Source: Spirochaetaceae bacterium (lineage in GTDB: Bacteria; Spirochaetota; Spirochaetia; Treponematales; Breznakiellaceae). From it: a DNA stretch of 5,374 bases. Below are positions 1-5,274 of this stretch, one piece after another. Each line of letters begins with the position of its first letter. Position 1 is the first letter of the stretch. Under the pieces are notes generated by a model, which made no database searches, had not been told where the DNA came from, and worked only from the letters and a program-made list of their open reading frames with translations. Made by a program: the position numbers and the translations under genes. The stretch covers positions 1 through 5,374 of the forward strand of contig JAITHM010000105.1 in assembly GCA_031279965.1 (NCBI GenBank), written 5' to 3'.

Positions 1-51
1 TGGCTGATGCTCAACGAGGCGGTAAACCGGGGGCTTATCAAAACAAATTAG
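1..51 (+). pseudogene. Upstream in-frame piece of the LuxR-type regulator, or tail of a preceding gene
   Basis: This frame is open from the window edge and encodes WLMLNEAVNRGLIKTN before a TAG at 49-51. The composition is protein-like. If one A of the AAAA tract at 40-43 is ignored, the frame runs straight into the HTH frame as RGLIKQIRGYDYLPDKAP, which resembles the linker between a receiver or sensory domain and a LuxR HTH. It could instead be the true C-terminus of a separate upstream gene, with the HTH protein translated from a nearby start. What is seen is the open frame and the A tract; the frameshift is inference. Confidence 0.4.
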
Positions 52-64
52 GGGTTATGACTAT

Positions 65-307
65 TTGCCGGATAAAGCACCGTACCTGACCAAACGGGAA
101 GCGGAGGTTGTCCACTGTATCGCCGATGAAAAGACAATAGCGAAAACCGCTTCCGTCCTGATGGTAAGCGTCAGGACGGTTGATAATCATCTGTCCAGTG
201 TCTACCGGAAATTCGGGATAAAAAACAAGGTAGGGGTTCTTAAACTGGCGGTGTCAAAAGAGATTTTGCCGGTGAGCGAGCTTATGACGTATACGGTTCA
301 GTCCTGA
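65..307 (+). CDS. LuxR/GerE-type HTH DNA-binding domain protein (C-terminal part of a regulator, possibly frameshifted)
   Basis: The product is a DNA-binding transcriptional regulator domain. From the TTG at 65 it is 80 residues, nearly all LuxR-type HTH: LTKREAEVV at residues 8-16 opens the domain, and TVDNHLSSVYRKFGIKNK at 38-55 is the recognition helix and following segment with the usual T-V-x-N-H pattern. The first-helix region (ADEKTIAKTASVL) lacks the usual glycine, so it is a divergent member. The TTG has an AGGGG Shine-Dalgarno at 50-54 with 10-base spacing, so a stand-alone HTH protein of GerE size is possible. The frame is open back to base 26 and probably once continued from the frame ending at 51, as a NarL-type response regulator or similar. 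The target is unknown. It converges on the arabinose operon and is separated from it by over 1 kb, so a role in arabinose control is not supported. The family call is confident; the start is not. Confidence 0.7.
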   Translation: MPDKAPYLTKREAEVVHCIADEKTIAKTASVLMVSVRTVDNHLSSVYRKFGIKNKVGVLKLAVSKEILPVSELMTYTVQS

Positions 308-315
308 AATAAAGG

Positions 316-355
316 GAGCCGCCGAATTCCGCAAGTGAATTTGGCGGCTTGTTTT
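316..355 (+). terminator. Rho-independent terminator of the LuxR-type gene
   Basis: Arms 316-329 and 337-350 form a 14-pair stem (GCCGCC core, two G-U pairs) with a 7-base loop, followed by GTTTT. It begins 8 bases after the TGA at 305-307, which fits termination of the plus-strand regulator gene. Confidence 0.75.
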
Positions 356-364
356 GCTAATCGT

Positions 365-419
365 AAAACAAAAGCGATAAGACAAGACCTGTTATTATAC
401 AAGTCTTTTTCTAATCGCT
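365..419 (-). terminator. Long imperfect stem-loop with T-rich tail, terminator for minus-strand ORF 411-659
   Basis: Read on the minus strand, the arm from 419 down to 400 pairs with the arm from 391 down to 373. Outer AGCGAT/ATCGCT is perfect, and inner AAGACTTG pairs with CAGGTCTT through one wobble; two mismatches and one bulged A separate them. The loop is 8 bases. The minus strand continues TTTGTTTTA, a terminator-like tail. The TAG stop of the minus-strand frame (413-411) lies inside the first arm, a typical position. On the plus strand the inner hairpin is followed by three more T, so some bidirectional action is possible. Confidence 0.6.
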
Positions 420-659
420 GATAATAGCGTATTTGCGTTGTCCTGTTTTGGTGCGGCGCATAAAAATCATTGTTCCGTTATCAAATCTATAATAACGGTA
501 CTGCGCTTTTTTGGCGGCTTTGCAGGTGGGGAATACCCGGCTGATTTTGAGCTCCCCCTTTCCGTGATAAGGGATGATTGTTTGAAAACTCTGAATAATG
601 TTGCAAGTCCCATTTTGACTACTTTTTGAATTGATATACCCCGGCGCAATACCGGATCG
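411..659 (-). pseudogene. Unrecognised protein-like frame without a standard start codon (gene remnant)
   Basis: This minus-strand frame is open for 82 codons between an upstream TAA (662-660) and a TAG (413-411). It contains no ATG, GTG or TTG until two ATG codons in its last third. I do not recognise the family. The second half looks like genuine protein: a basic, aromatic-rich stretch with KKAQYRYYRFDNGTMIFMRR and then TKTGQRKYAIISD at the end. Many codons there end in G or C, as in the ara genes, and a terminator-like stem-loop overlaps the stop. Near its upstream end it encodes GIAPGYI, a motif shared with the neighbouring frame 667-1089. The most likely reading is the 3' part of a gene that lost its start by truncation or frameshift. 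The overlapping frame 467-649 starts at a TTG and is less protein-like, but it cannot be excluded as the real one. Confidence 0.4.
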
Positions 660-666
660 TTATGTG

Positions 667-1089
667 CTATGCTAATAATTCCGCATGACGGGCGCGATTG
701 TCTTCCAAATACCTGTACCAGATATTTGAAACTTCCTCTAATGCATACCAGGCGAATAAGTTGTATAAGCCGGTTAGTTCATCGTGTAAATAGGCGCTGT
801 CCCATAATGCCCTGCCAATTTCCCCCGGTGTGGGTAGTGCGGTGTTGCGAAACGCGCCGAATTCTTGAACAAACTGGATGATGTCAACCACGCAATCCTC
901 CGCCATAGACTGAATATGAAAGTGGACGCATACCTGACGGCAGGACGCAGAGATTGCGAAACGAAACCGAAGCAAGCGGGGTATGATGTAGCCCGGCGCC
1001 ATTCCACAGAAAACCGCCGCTGTATTACTCCTTTTGCCTCTAAGGGACAAATTGTCAAATCTGACAGTTATGACATGGCAATATGACAA
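667..1089 (-). CDS. Hypothetical protein, start uncertain, possibly a degraded gene
   Basis: This open minus-strand frame gives 140 residues from a TTG at 1089, with in-frame ATG codons at 1002 (residue 30) and 906 (residue 62). None has a clear Shine-Dalgarno. I do not recognise the family. The last 80 residues look most like real protein: an acidic start (MAEDCVVDIIQFVQEFGAF), then a segment rich in Trp, Tyr and Leu (GRALWDSAYLHDELTGLYN, WYALEEVSNIWYRYLEDN), suggesting a small helical soluble domain. The first 60 residues are Arg/Cys-rich and less convincing, but residues 29-35 (GMAPGYI) match GIAPGYI of the frame at 411-659 with almost only third-position changes, which supports coding in this frame there too. 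The overlapping plus-strand frame 865-1086 is a weaker competitor. Function unknown; a decayed gene is quite possible. Confidence 0.35.
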   Translation of the reverse strand: MSYCHVITVRFDNLSLRGKRSNTAAVFCGMAPGYIIPRLLRFRFAISASCRQVCVHFHIQSMAEDCVVDIIQFVQEFGAFRNTALPTPGEIGRALWDSAYLHDELTGLYNLFAWYALEEVSNIWYRYLEDNRARHAELLA

Positions 1090-1434
1090 GTGCGGATAGC
1101 GGAAGCTACGGCTTTGACTGTTCCCATGCTGTTCTAAAAACGCGGTCGCATCCCTCTATGAGACAGCGTAGATAATGCTAACTTAGCCGTATGTCAATTT
1201 TGCCAAGGGCACTTTGAGTGAGCCAGAGAGAGCTTCAGCGTTTTCACTGAGGCAGGTGATGTAAAAAAATATTGATACCGGGTAGGCTATGTCCTATTCC
1301 AAGACGATTTTCAGTAAGACGGAGGCGGACAGACAGACGCTAATAGAGCCAGATAAATTTAAATAACTTGCACATAATAAGAAAATATCCGGGCATACTA
1401 CAAAGAATACTGAGGCAGCGGCACTGAATAAATG
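1090..1434. other. Gene-poor spacer between hypothetical frame 667-1089 and araD
   Basis: No convincing gene, RNA gene or mobile element is visible in these 345 bases. They contain a short hairpin (GCTTCAG at 1232-1238 pairing with CTGAGGC at 1247-1253, 8-base loop) without a T tract, an A7 run at 1263-1269, and a 25-codon plus-strand micro-ORF at 1289-1366. The last 60 bases before the araD stop are AT-rich, with a TAAATTTA palindrome near 1354-1361 and no stable stem plus T tract. The ara transcript must therefore end by rho, or further left in this region. Confidence 0.5.
1289..1366 (+). pseudogene. Micro-ORF of 25 codons, possible recombinase-like scrap
   Basis: An ATG at 1289 opens a 25-codon frame ending in TAA at 1364-1366. 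The peptide contains SKTEADRQTLIEPDKF, which vaguely recalls the T-x-x-Q-x-x-x-R-Q segment near the N-terminus of serine recombinases. In the +1 frame just before it, RVGYVL recalls the first strand of the same fold. There is no catalytic serine context and nothing follows, so this is at best a relic, and the resemblance may be chance. A G-rich stretch (GGGTAGG) sits immediately before the ATG but too close for a good ribosome site. Confidence 0.15.
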
Positions 1435-2154
1435 CTACTTCTGCCCGTAATAAGCATCCGGCCCGTGCTTGCGCTCCCAGTGTTTGTGGATAATGTGTTC
1501 AGGCAGGGGCCGCGCCAGCGAGTCAAGGCAGTGGGTAAACAGCGCCATCTTGCAAACTTCTTCCAGCACTGCGGCATGATACACCGACTGTGCGGCGCTT
1601 GTGCCCCAAGAAAAAGGGCCGTGACCTGCAACCAGTACCATGTTGACACGGGCTGGGTTAAGGCTCCGCTGTTGAAAAGTTTTTACGATGAGGTTTCCGG
1701 TTTCAAGTTCGTAATTATTTTTAACCGCTTCCTCGTCCATAAACTCCGTACAGGGAATTGCTGCAGTACCGTGATCTGCATGGGTGGTGCCGAAAACTGG
1801 TACAGATTTACACGCCTGCGCCCATGCAACGGCAAAGGCTGAGTGGGTATGGGTAATACCCCGGATTTGCGGGGCAAGACCGCCGGCTGCAAACTCGCGG
1901 TACAGAACCTGGTGCGTTTTGGTATCGGATGAGGGTATTAGCTTTCCTTCGACAATGTTTCCTTCCACATCGACTAACACCATCGATTCTGGAGTAAGCT
2001 TGTCGTAGGGAACTCCCGAAGGTTTTATGGCAAAGATACCTCTGCATGAGTCAAACGCCGAAACATTGCCCCAGGTGTAAATCGCCAGGCGCTGTTTTTG
2101 TATTTCCAGATTCGCTTCAAATGCTTCTTCACGCAGGCTTTTGTAATTGTCCAT
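1435..2154 (-). CDS. araD: L-ribulose-5-phosphate 4-epimerase
   Basis: The enzyme interconverts L-ribulose-5-phosphate and D-xylulose-5-phosphate, the last step of L-arabinose entry into central metabolism, and is a cytosolic class II aldolase-fold, metal-dependent enzyme. The protein is 239 residues (E. coli AraD 231). Visible family features: TWGNVSAFD at 27-35, KPSG at 44-47, SSDTKTH at 75-81 (phosphate binding and the catalytic Asp77), the zinc-binding pair THTH with His102 and His104, Asp127 in TTHADHG, the third metal histidine in AGHG (His178), and the C-terminal Tyr pair 235-236 matching the catalytic Tyr229 of E. coli. The ATG at 2154 is 9 bases after the araA stop. Its AGGGAG site lies across the last araA codons with 13-base spacing, so translation is probably coupled. 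It is the last gene of the operon. Identity is secure; the related L-fuculose-phosphate aldolase is unlikely given the araA neighbour and the Tyr/Asp pattern. Confidence 0.97.
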   Translation of the reverse strand: MDNYKSLREEAFEANLEIQKQRLAIYTWGNVSAFDSCRGIFAIKPSGVPYDKLTPESMVLVDVEGNIVEGKLIPSSDTKTHQVLYREFAAGGLAPQIRGITHTHSAFAVAWAQACKSVPVFGTTHADHGTAAIPCTEFMDEEAVKNNYELETGNLIVKTFQQRSLNPARVNMVLVAGHGPFSWGTSAAQSVYHAAVLEEVCKMALFTHCLDSLARPLPEHIIHKHWERKHGPDAYYGQK

Positions 2155-2163
2155 GCTTCGGTA

Positions 2164-3657
2164 TTATCTCCCTGACCAGTACGCTTCCGCCCAGCGCAGT
2201 TCATCCCGCAGGCGCTCCGGTTTCGTGTTACGGTCAATCAGCACGCACTCGATGCCGCTCATTTCCGCCCAGTCACGGAAATACTCCGATGTAAGCGCGC
2301 TCGCGTATATCGAATGGTGCGTACCACCCGCAAGTATCCACGCTTCGGCGGCACCAGTCATGCTGGGCCAGGGTCTCCACAAGGCGCGGGCCACCGGCAG
2401 CCGGGGCATATCTTTTTCAATTTTAACGGCTTCAATTTCGTTGACGATCATTCTAAAGCGGCTGCCCAAATCTATCAATGTTGCCAGCACTGCGGGGCCG
2501 GGAGCAGCGTCAAAAACCATGCGGGCGGGGTCGGCCTTGCCGCCTATCCCCAAGGGATGCACTTCGATGCGGGGTTTTTCCCCGGCAATACTGGGGCACA
2601 CTTCAAGCATGTGAGCGCCTAACGCCACTTCGTTTCCCGGCTCCAGATGGTAGGTGTAATCTTCCATAAAGGAAACACCGCCGGGCAGTCCCGTGGCCAT
2701 CACCTTTGCGGCGCGGGTAAGCATAGACTGTTTCCAGTCTCCTTCCGCGCCAAAGCCGTAGCCCTGCTCCATAAGCCGCTGGCAGGCAAGGCCAGGAAGC
2801 TGTGGCAGCCCGTGTAAGTCCTGAAAGCTGGTAGTAAAAGCGCCTGCGTGTTCTGCCTCCAGCATTTCTTTAAGAGCTATTTCGATTTTTGCCTGCTCCA
2901 GAAGTGCGTTACGCGCTTTACCGGGCTGCTTTAATTCAGGAACCAGCTTATATGCGGTTTCGTATTCCGCAGCAAGTTTTTCCGCCTGCTTATCGTTGAT
3001 TTTCGCGTAACGTGACGCAAGGTCGCCGATTCCCCAGGTGTTGGTCTGCCAGCCGAACTTGATCTGCGCTTCCACCTTGTCGCCTTCGGTTACGGCGACT
3101 TCCCGCATATTGTCGCCAAAGCGCATAATAACAGAATTCATTCCATCGGCGCGGGCCGCTGCTGTGCGCATCCATACTCCCATGCGGCGGCGTACTTCGG
3201 CATCCTGCCAAAAGCCTGCCACCACTTTGCGGGGCAGCCGCATACGGGCGTGTATGAAGCCGTGTTCGCGGTCGCCGTGGGCACTCTGATTCAGATTCAT
3301 AAAGTCCATGTCGATATTTGCCCAGGGTATATCGCGGTTGAACTGCGTATGCAGATGCAGCAGGGGCTTGCGATTTATCGCCAGACCCTGTATCCACATT
3401 TTTGAAGGCGAGAACGTATGCATCCAGGTGATAACTCCGGCGCAGGCGGGCGAAGCATTGGCTTCTTCAAAGAGACGGCGAATTGCCGCAGGCGTTATGG
3501 CGGTTGGCTTTAACATCACTGTGCCGGGCAGCAGCGGATCGTTCTTAAATTCATCGGCCATAATACGGGCGTGTTCCGCCACTTTTTTAAGAGTTTCCTC
3601 CCCGTACAGGTCCTGACTTCCCGCAATAAACCAAAATTCAAATTGTTTTAGATTCAT
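2164..3657 (-). CDS. araA: L-arabinose isomerase
   Basis: The enzyme converts L-arabinose to L-ribulose, the first catabolic step, in the cytosol with a divalent metal (usually Mn2+). The protein is 497 residues, almost the same as E. coli AraA (500). It begins with the family hallmark FWFIAGSQDLYGEETL (residues 9-22) and has TWMHTFSPSKMWI (77-89), HLHTQFNRDIPW (101-112) and DLHGLPQLPGLACQRLM (280-296). The four expected metal/active-site residues are present: Glu305 in GAEGDWK, Glu332 in SFMEDYTYH, His349 in GAHMLEVCPSIAGE, and the His pair 447-448 in AGGTHHSI. The ATG at 3657 is 3 bases after the ribulokinase stop, with AGAGG at 3665-3669 inside the end of that gene. The TAA overlaps the araD ribosome site. 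Nothing appears truncated or altered. D-tagatose formation from galactose is a common side reaction of the family. Confidence 0.98.
   Translation of the reverse strand: MNLKQFEFWFIAGSQDLYGEETLKKVAEHARIMADEFKNDPLLPGTVMLKPTAITPAAIRRLFEEANASPACAGVITWMHTFSPSKMWIQGLAINRKPLLHLHTQFNRDIPWANIDMDFMNLNQSAHGDREHGFIHARMRLPRKVVAGFWQDAEVRRRMGVWMRTAAARADGMNSVIMRFGDNMREVAVTEGDKVEAQIKFGWQTNTWGIGDLASRYAKINDKQAEKLAAEYETAYKLVPELKQPGKARNALLEQAKIEIALKEMLEAEHAGAFTTSFQDLHGLPQLPGLACQRLMEQGYGFGAEGDWKQSMLTRAAKVMATGLPGGVSFMEDYTYHLEPGNEVALGAHMLEVCPSIAGEKPRIEVHPLGIGGKADPARMVFDAAPGPAVLATLIDLGSRFRMIVNEIEAVKIEKDMPRLPVARALWRPWPSMTGAAEAWILAGGTHHSIYASALTSEYFRDWAEMSGIECVLIDRNTKPERLRDELRWAEAYWSGR
2168..2173 (-). promoter_or_regulatory. 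Shine-Dalgarno of araD inside the end of araA
   Basis: AGGGAG lies in the final Gly-Arg codons of araA, 13 bases before the araD ATG at 2154. The spacing is longer than optimal, which may reduce araD translation relative to araA. Confidence 0.55.
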
Positions 3658-3660
3658 ATT

Positions 3661-5259
3661 TCAACCTCTTTTAAGATGAGTTACCGCGGCGTGTTCAATA
3701 TCGAGTCCCGCAGTGTAGCGTTCCATAAATTGCTTGAAACTTTGTGCGTCTTCTTCGTCCGGTGCAATGGTGCTGCCTTTAAGACCTGCAAAAACCTTGC
3801 GGCCCAAAAAGGTTTCCAGCGTTTCACCTGACTCTTTCAGCAGCATAAAAGCGGCAAGCAGGGCAATGCCCCAGGCCCCTCCCTCTCCGGCGGATTCCAT
3901 AACCGTTACCGGCGTTTCCAAAGCCGCCGCCGTCATACGTTGGCCAATTTCCTTTGTTTTGAAAAGACCACCATGCCCCAGTATGCTATCGATATGTACC
4001 TGCTCCTTTTTAGTAAGGATATCCATGCCCAGCCGCAGGGTGGCCATCGTGGAAAAAAGCAAAGTCCGCATGAGATTTGCCAGCGTAAAACTGCTGTCAG
4101 GGAAACGCACAAATAAGGGGCGGCCTTCTTCAATGCCGCTGATAGGTTCGCCTCCGTAATAGTTATACGCAACAAGGCCGCCACAGTCTGTATCAGCCTC
4201 CATATACTTGTTATATAAAATATCGTATAACGCGCTCTTTTCAATTTCCGCACCCGCGTATTCCGCCAGCTCTTTGAACAGCTTAACCCATGCATCAAGA
4301 TCGCTGGTGCAGTTGTTGCAATGTACCATGGCGACAGGCTTTCCCGCAGGGGTGGTCACCATGTCAATTTCGCTGTACATTCGGGACAAGTCTTTTTCCA
4401 TAACGATCATCGCAAACACCGATGTTCCCGCCGAAATATTGCAGGTACGTTCTGCTACGCTGTTGGTTGCAACCATACCGGTTCCGGCATCGCCTTCAGG
4501 TGGGCAGAGGGGAATCCCTGACTGTAAGCCGCCTGTGGTATCCAGCAGGGCGGCCCCTTCCGCAGTAAGCGTTCCGGCGCGCTCCCCGGCGCATAACGTT
4601 TTGGGAAGTATATCCGCCAGTTTCCAGCCAAATCCCCGGCCTGCTATAAGTTTATCAAATTGATTGAGCATTTTTGCATTAAAGGCGTTGGTATTGCTAT
4701 CAACAGGAAACATACCACTGGCATCTCCTATGCCTAGCGCTTTGCAGCCTGAAAGTTTCCAATGCGCGTAACCTGCCAGAGTGGTTATAAACGCAATATC
4801 TTTTACATGGCTTTCGTTATGCAGGATCGCCTGGTACAGATGAGCTATGCTCCAGCGCTGGGGAATATTAAACTGAAACGTTTCAGATAACACAGCGGCG
4901 GCTTCTGCCGTAGTGGTATTGCGCCATGTGCGGAAGGGAGAGAGCAGCGTACCGGTTTTGTCAAACGCCAGATACCCGTGCATCATCGCAGAAATGCCGA
5001 TACCGCCGGCTTTAACAAGGGGAACGCCGTAACGCCTCTTAACTTCCTCCGAAAGTTTTTGGAAACTGTCCTGGAGACCTGCCCACACATCGTCAAGGTG
5101 ATAGGTCCAGATTCCGTCTTCAAGCCGGTTTTCCCAATCATGGCCGCCTGCTGCAATGACGTTGTATCCGCTGTCAATCAGCACCGCTTTAATGCGGGTG
5201 GAACCAAGCTCGATGCCAAGTACTGTTCTCCCTTCGATGATTGATTGCTTTGTGTCCAT
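3661..5259 (-). CDS. araB: FGGY-family carbohydrate kinase, likely L-ribulokinase
   Basis: It probably phosphorylates L-ribulose with ATP to L-ribulose-5-phosphate, linking AraA and AraD. The protein is 532 residues. The N-terminal FGGY lobe starts with the phosphate-binding GIELGSTRIKAVLID (15-29), followed by GIGISAMMHGYLAFD (86-100) and TWRN (111-114). PPEGDAGTGM (253-262) carries the likely catalytic base Asp257. The C-terminal lobe has NISAGTSVF (274-282), the adenosine-site region GHGGLFKTKEIGQRM (428-442) and SAGEGGAWGIA (456-466). The first motif has Glu17 where many FGGY kinases have Asp. Length and motifs differ from E. coli-type AraB (566 residues, WKDHTA motif), so this is another FGGY branch, often annotated only as a carbohydrate kinase. 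The substrate is inferred from the araA/araD neighbours. The ATG at 5259 was chosen over the earlier in-frame start at 5328: it has AGAGGA 9 bases upstream, and the longer form would overlap the permease gene. Confidence 0.9.
   Translation of the reverse strand: MDTKQSIIEGRTVLGIELGSTRIKAVLIDSGYNVIAAGGHDWENRLEDGIWTYHLDDVWAGLQDSFQKLSEEVKRRYGVPLVKAGGIGISAMMHGYLAFDKTGTLLSPFRTWRNTTTAEAAAVLSETFQFNIPQRWSIAHLYQAILHNESHVKDIAFITTLAGYAHWKLSGCKALGIGDASGMFPVDSNTNAFNAKMLNQFDKLIAGRGFGWKLADILPKTLCAGERAGTLTAEGAALLDTTGGLQSGIPLCPPEGDAGTGMVATNSVAERTCNISAGTSVFAMIVMEKDLSRMYSEIDMVTTPAGKPVAMVHCNNCTSDLDAWVKLFKELAEYAGAEIEKSALYDILYNKYMEADTDCGGLVAYNYYGGEPISGIEEGRPLFVRFPDSSFTLANLMRTLLFSTMATLRLGMDILTKKEQVHIDSILGHGGLFKTKEIGQRMTAAALETPVTVMESAGEGGAWGIALLAAFMLLKESGETLETFLGRKVFAGLKGSTIAPDEEDAQSFKQFMERYTAGLDIEHAAVTHLKRG
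3665..3669 (-). promoter_or_regulatory. Shine-Dalgarno of araA inside the ribulokinase gene
   Basis: AGAGG sits in the last codons of the kinase (Lys-Arg-Gly-stop), 7 bases before the araA ATG at 3657. The kinase stop and araA start are 3 bases apart, so terminating ribosomes can re-initiate. Confidence 0.7.
4873..4886. repeat. Perfect 14-bp palindrome CTGAAACGTTTCAG inside the ribulokinase gene
   Basis: Both 7-base arms are perfect with a central CG, the architecture of LacI/GalR-family operators (the Cra-type consensus resembles TGAAACGTTTCA). It encodes part of Glu-Thr-Phe-Gln-Phe (residues 126-130) of the kinase. It could be a chance palindrome or an internal roadblock site; binding is not shown by sequence alone. 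Confidence 0.3.
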
Positions 5260-5268
5260 AAATATAGA

Positions 5269-5274
5269 TCCTCT
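5269..5274 (-). promoter_or_regulatory. Shine-Dalgarno of the ribulokinase gene
   Basis: AGAGGA on the minus strand lies 9 bases before the ATG at 5259 and overlaps the TAG stop of the upstream permease. It decides the ribulokinase start and indicates coupled translation from the transporter gene. Confidence 0.75.

Noticed and set aside
438..629. Plus-strand 63-codon frame
   Set aside because: It is antisense to the more protein-like minus-strand frame 411-659, has no good ribosome site, and its peptide shows no recognisable pattern.
865..1086. Plus-strand 73-codon frame
   Set aside because: It overlaps the minus-strand frame 667-1089, whose third-position substitution pattern at GMAPGYI favours minus-strand coding. 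Not fully excluded.
1165..1200. Minus-strand TTGACA near 1174-1179 as a promoter
   Set aside because: With 16-17 base spacing the -10 candidates (TTATCT, TATCTA) match the consensus poorly, and no credible gene start follows.
1232..1253. Hairpin GCTTCAG/CTGAGGC as the ara operon terminator
   Set aside because: It has only 7 pairs, no T tract on the minus strand after it, and lies about 180 bases beyond the araD stop.
1371..1400. Possible terminator just after araD
   Set aside because: The repeated ATACT elements are direct rather than inverted and no stable stem plus T tract forms.
3734..4159. Plus-strand 141-codon frame and other long frames opposite araB, araA and araD
   Set aside because: They are antisense shadows of strongly recognised enzymes, with low-complexity Ser/Arg/Pro-rich peptides.
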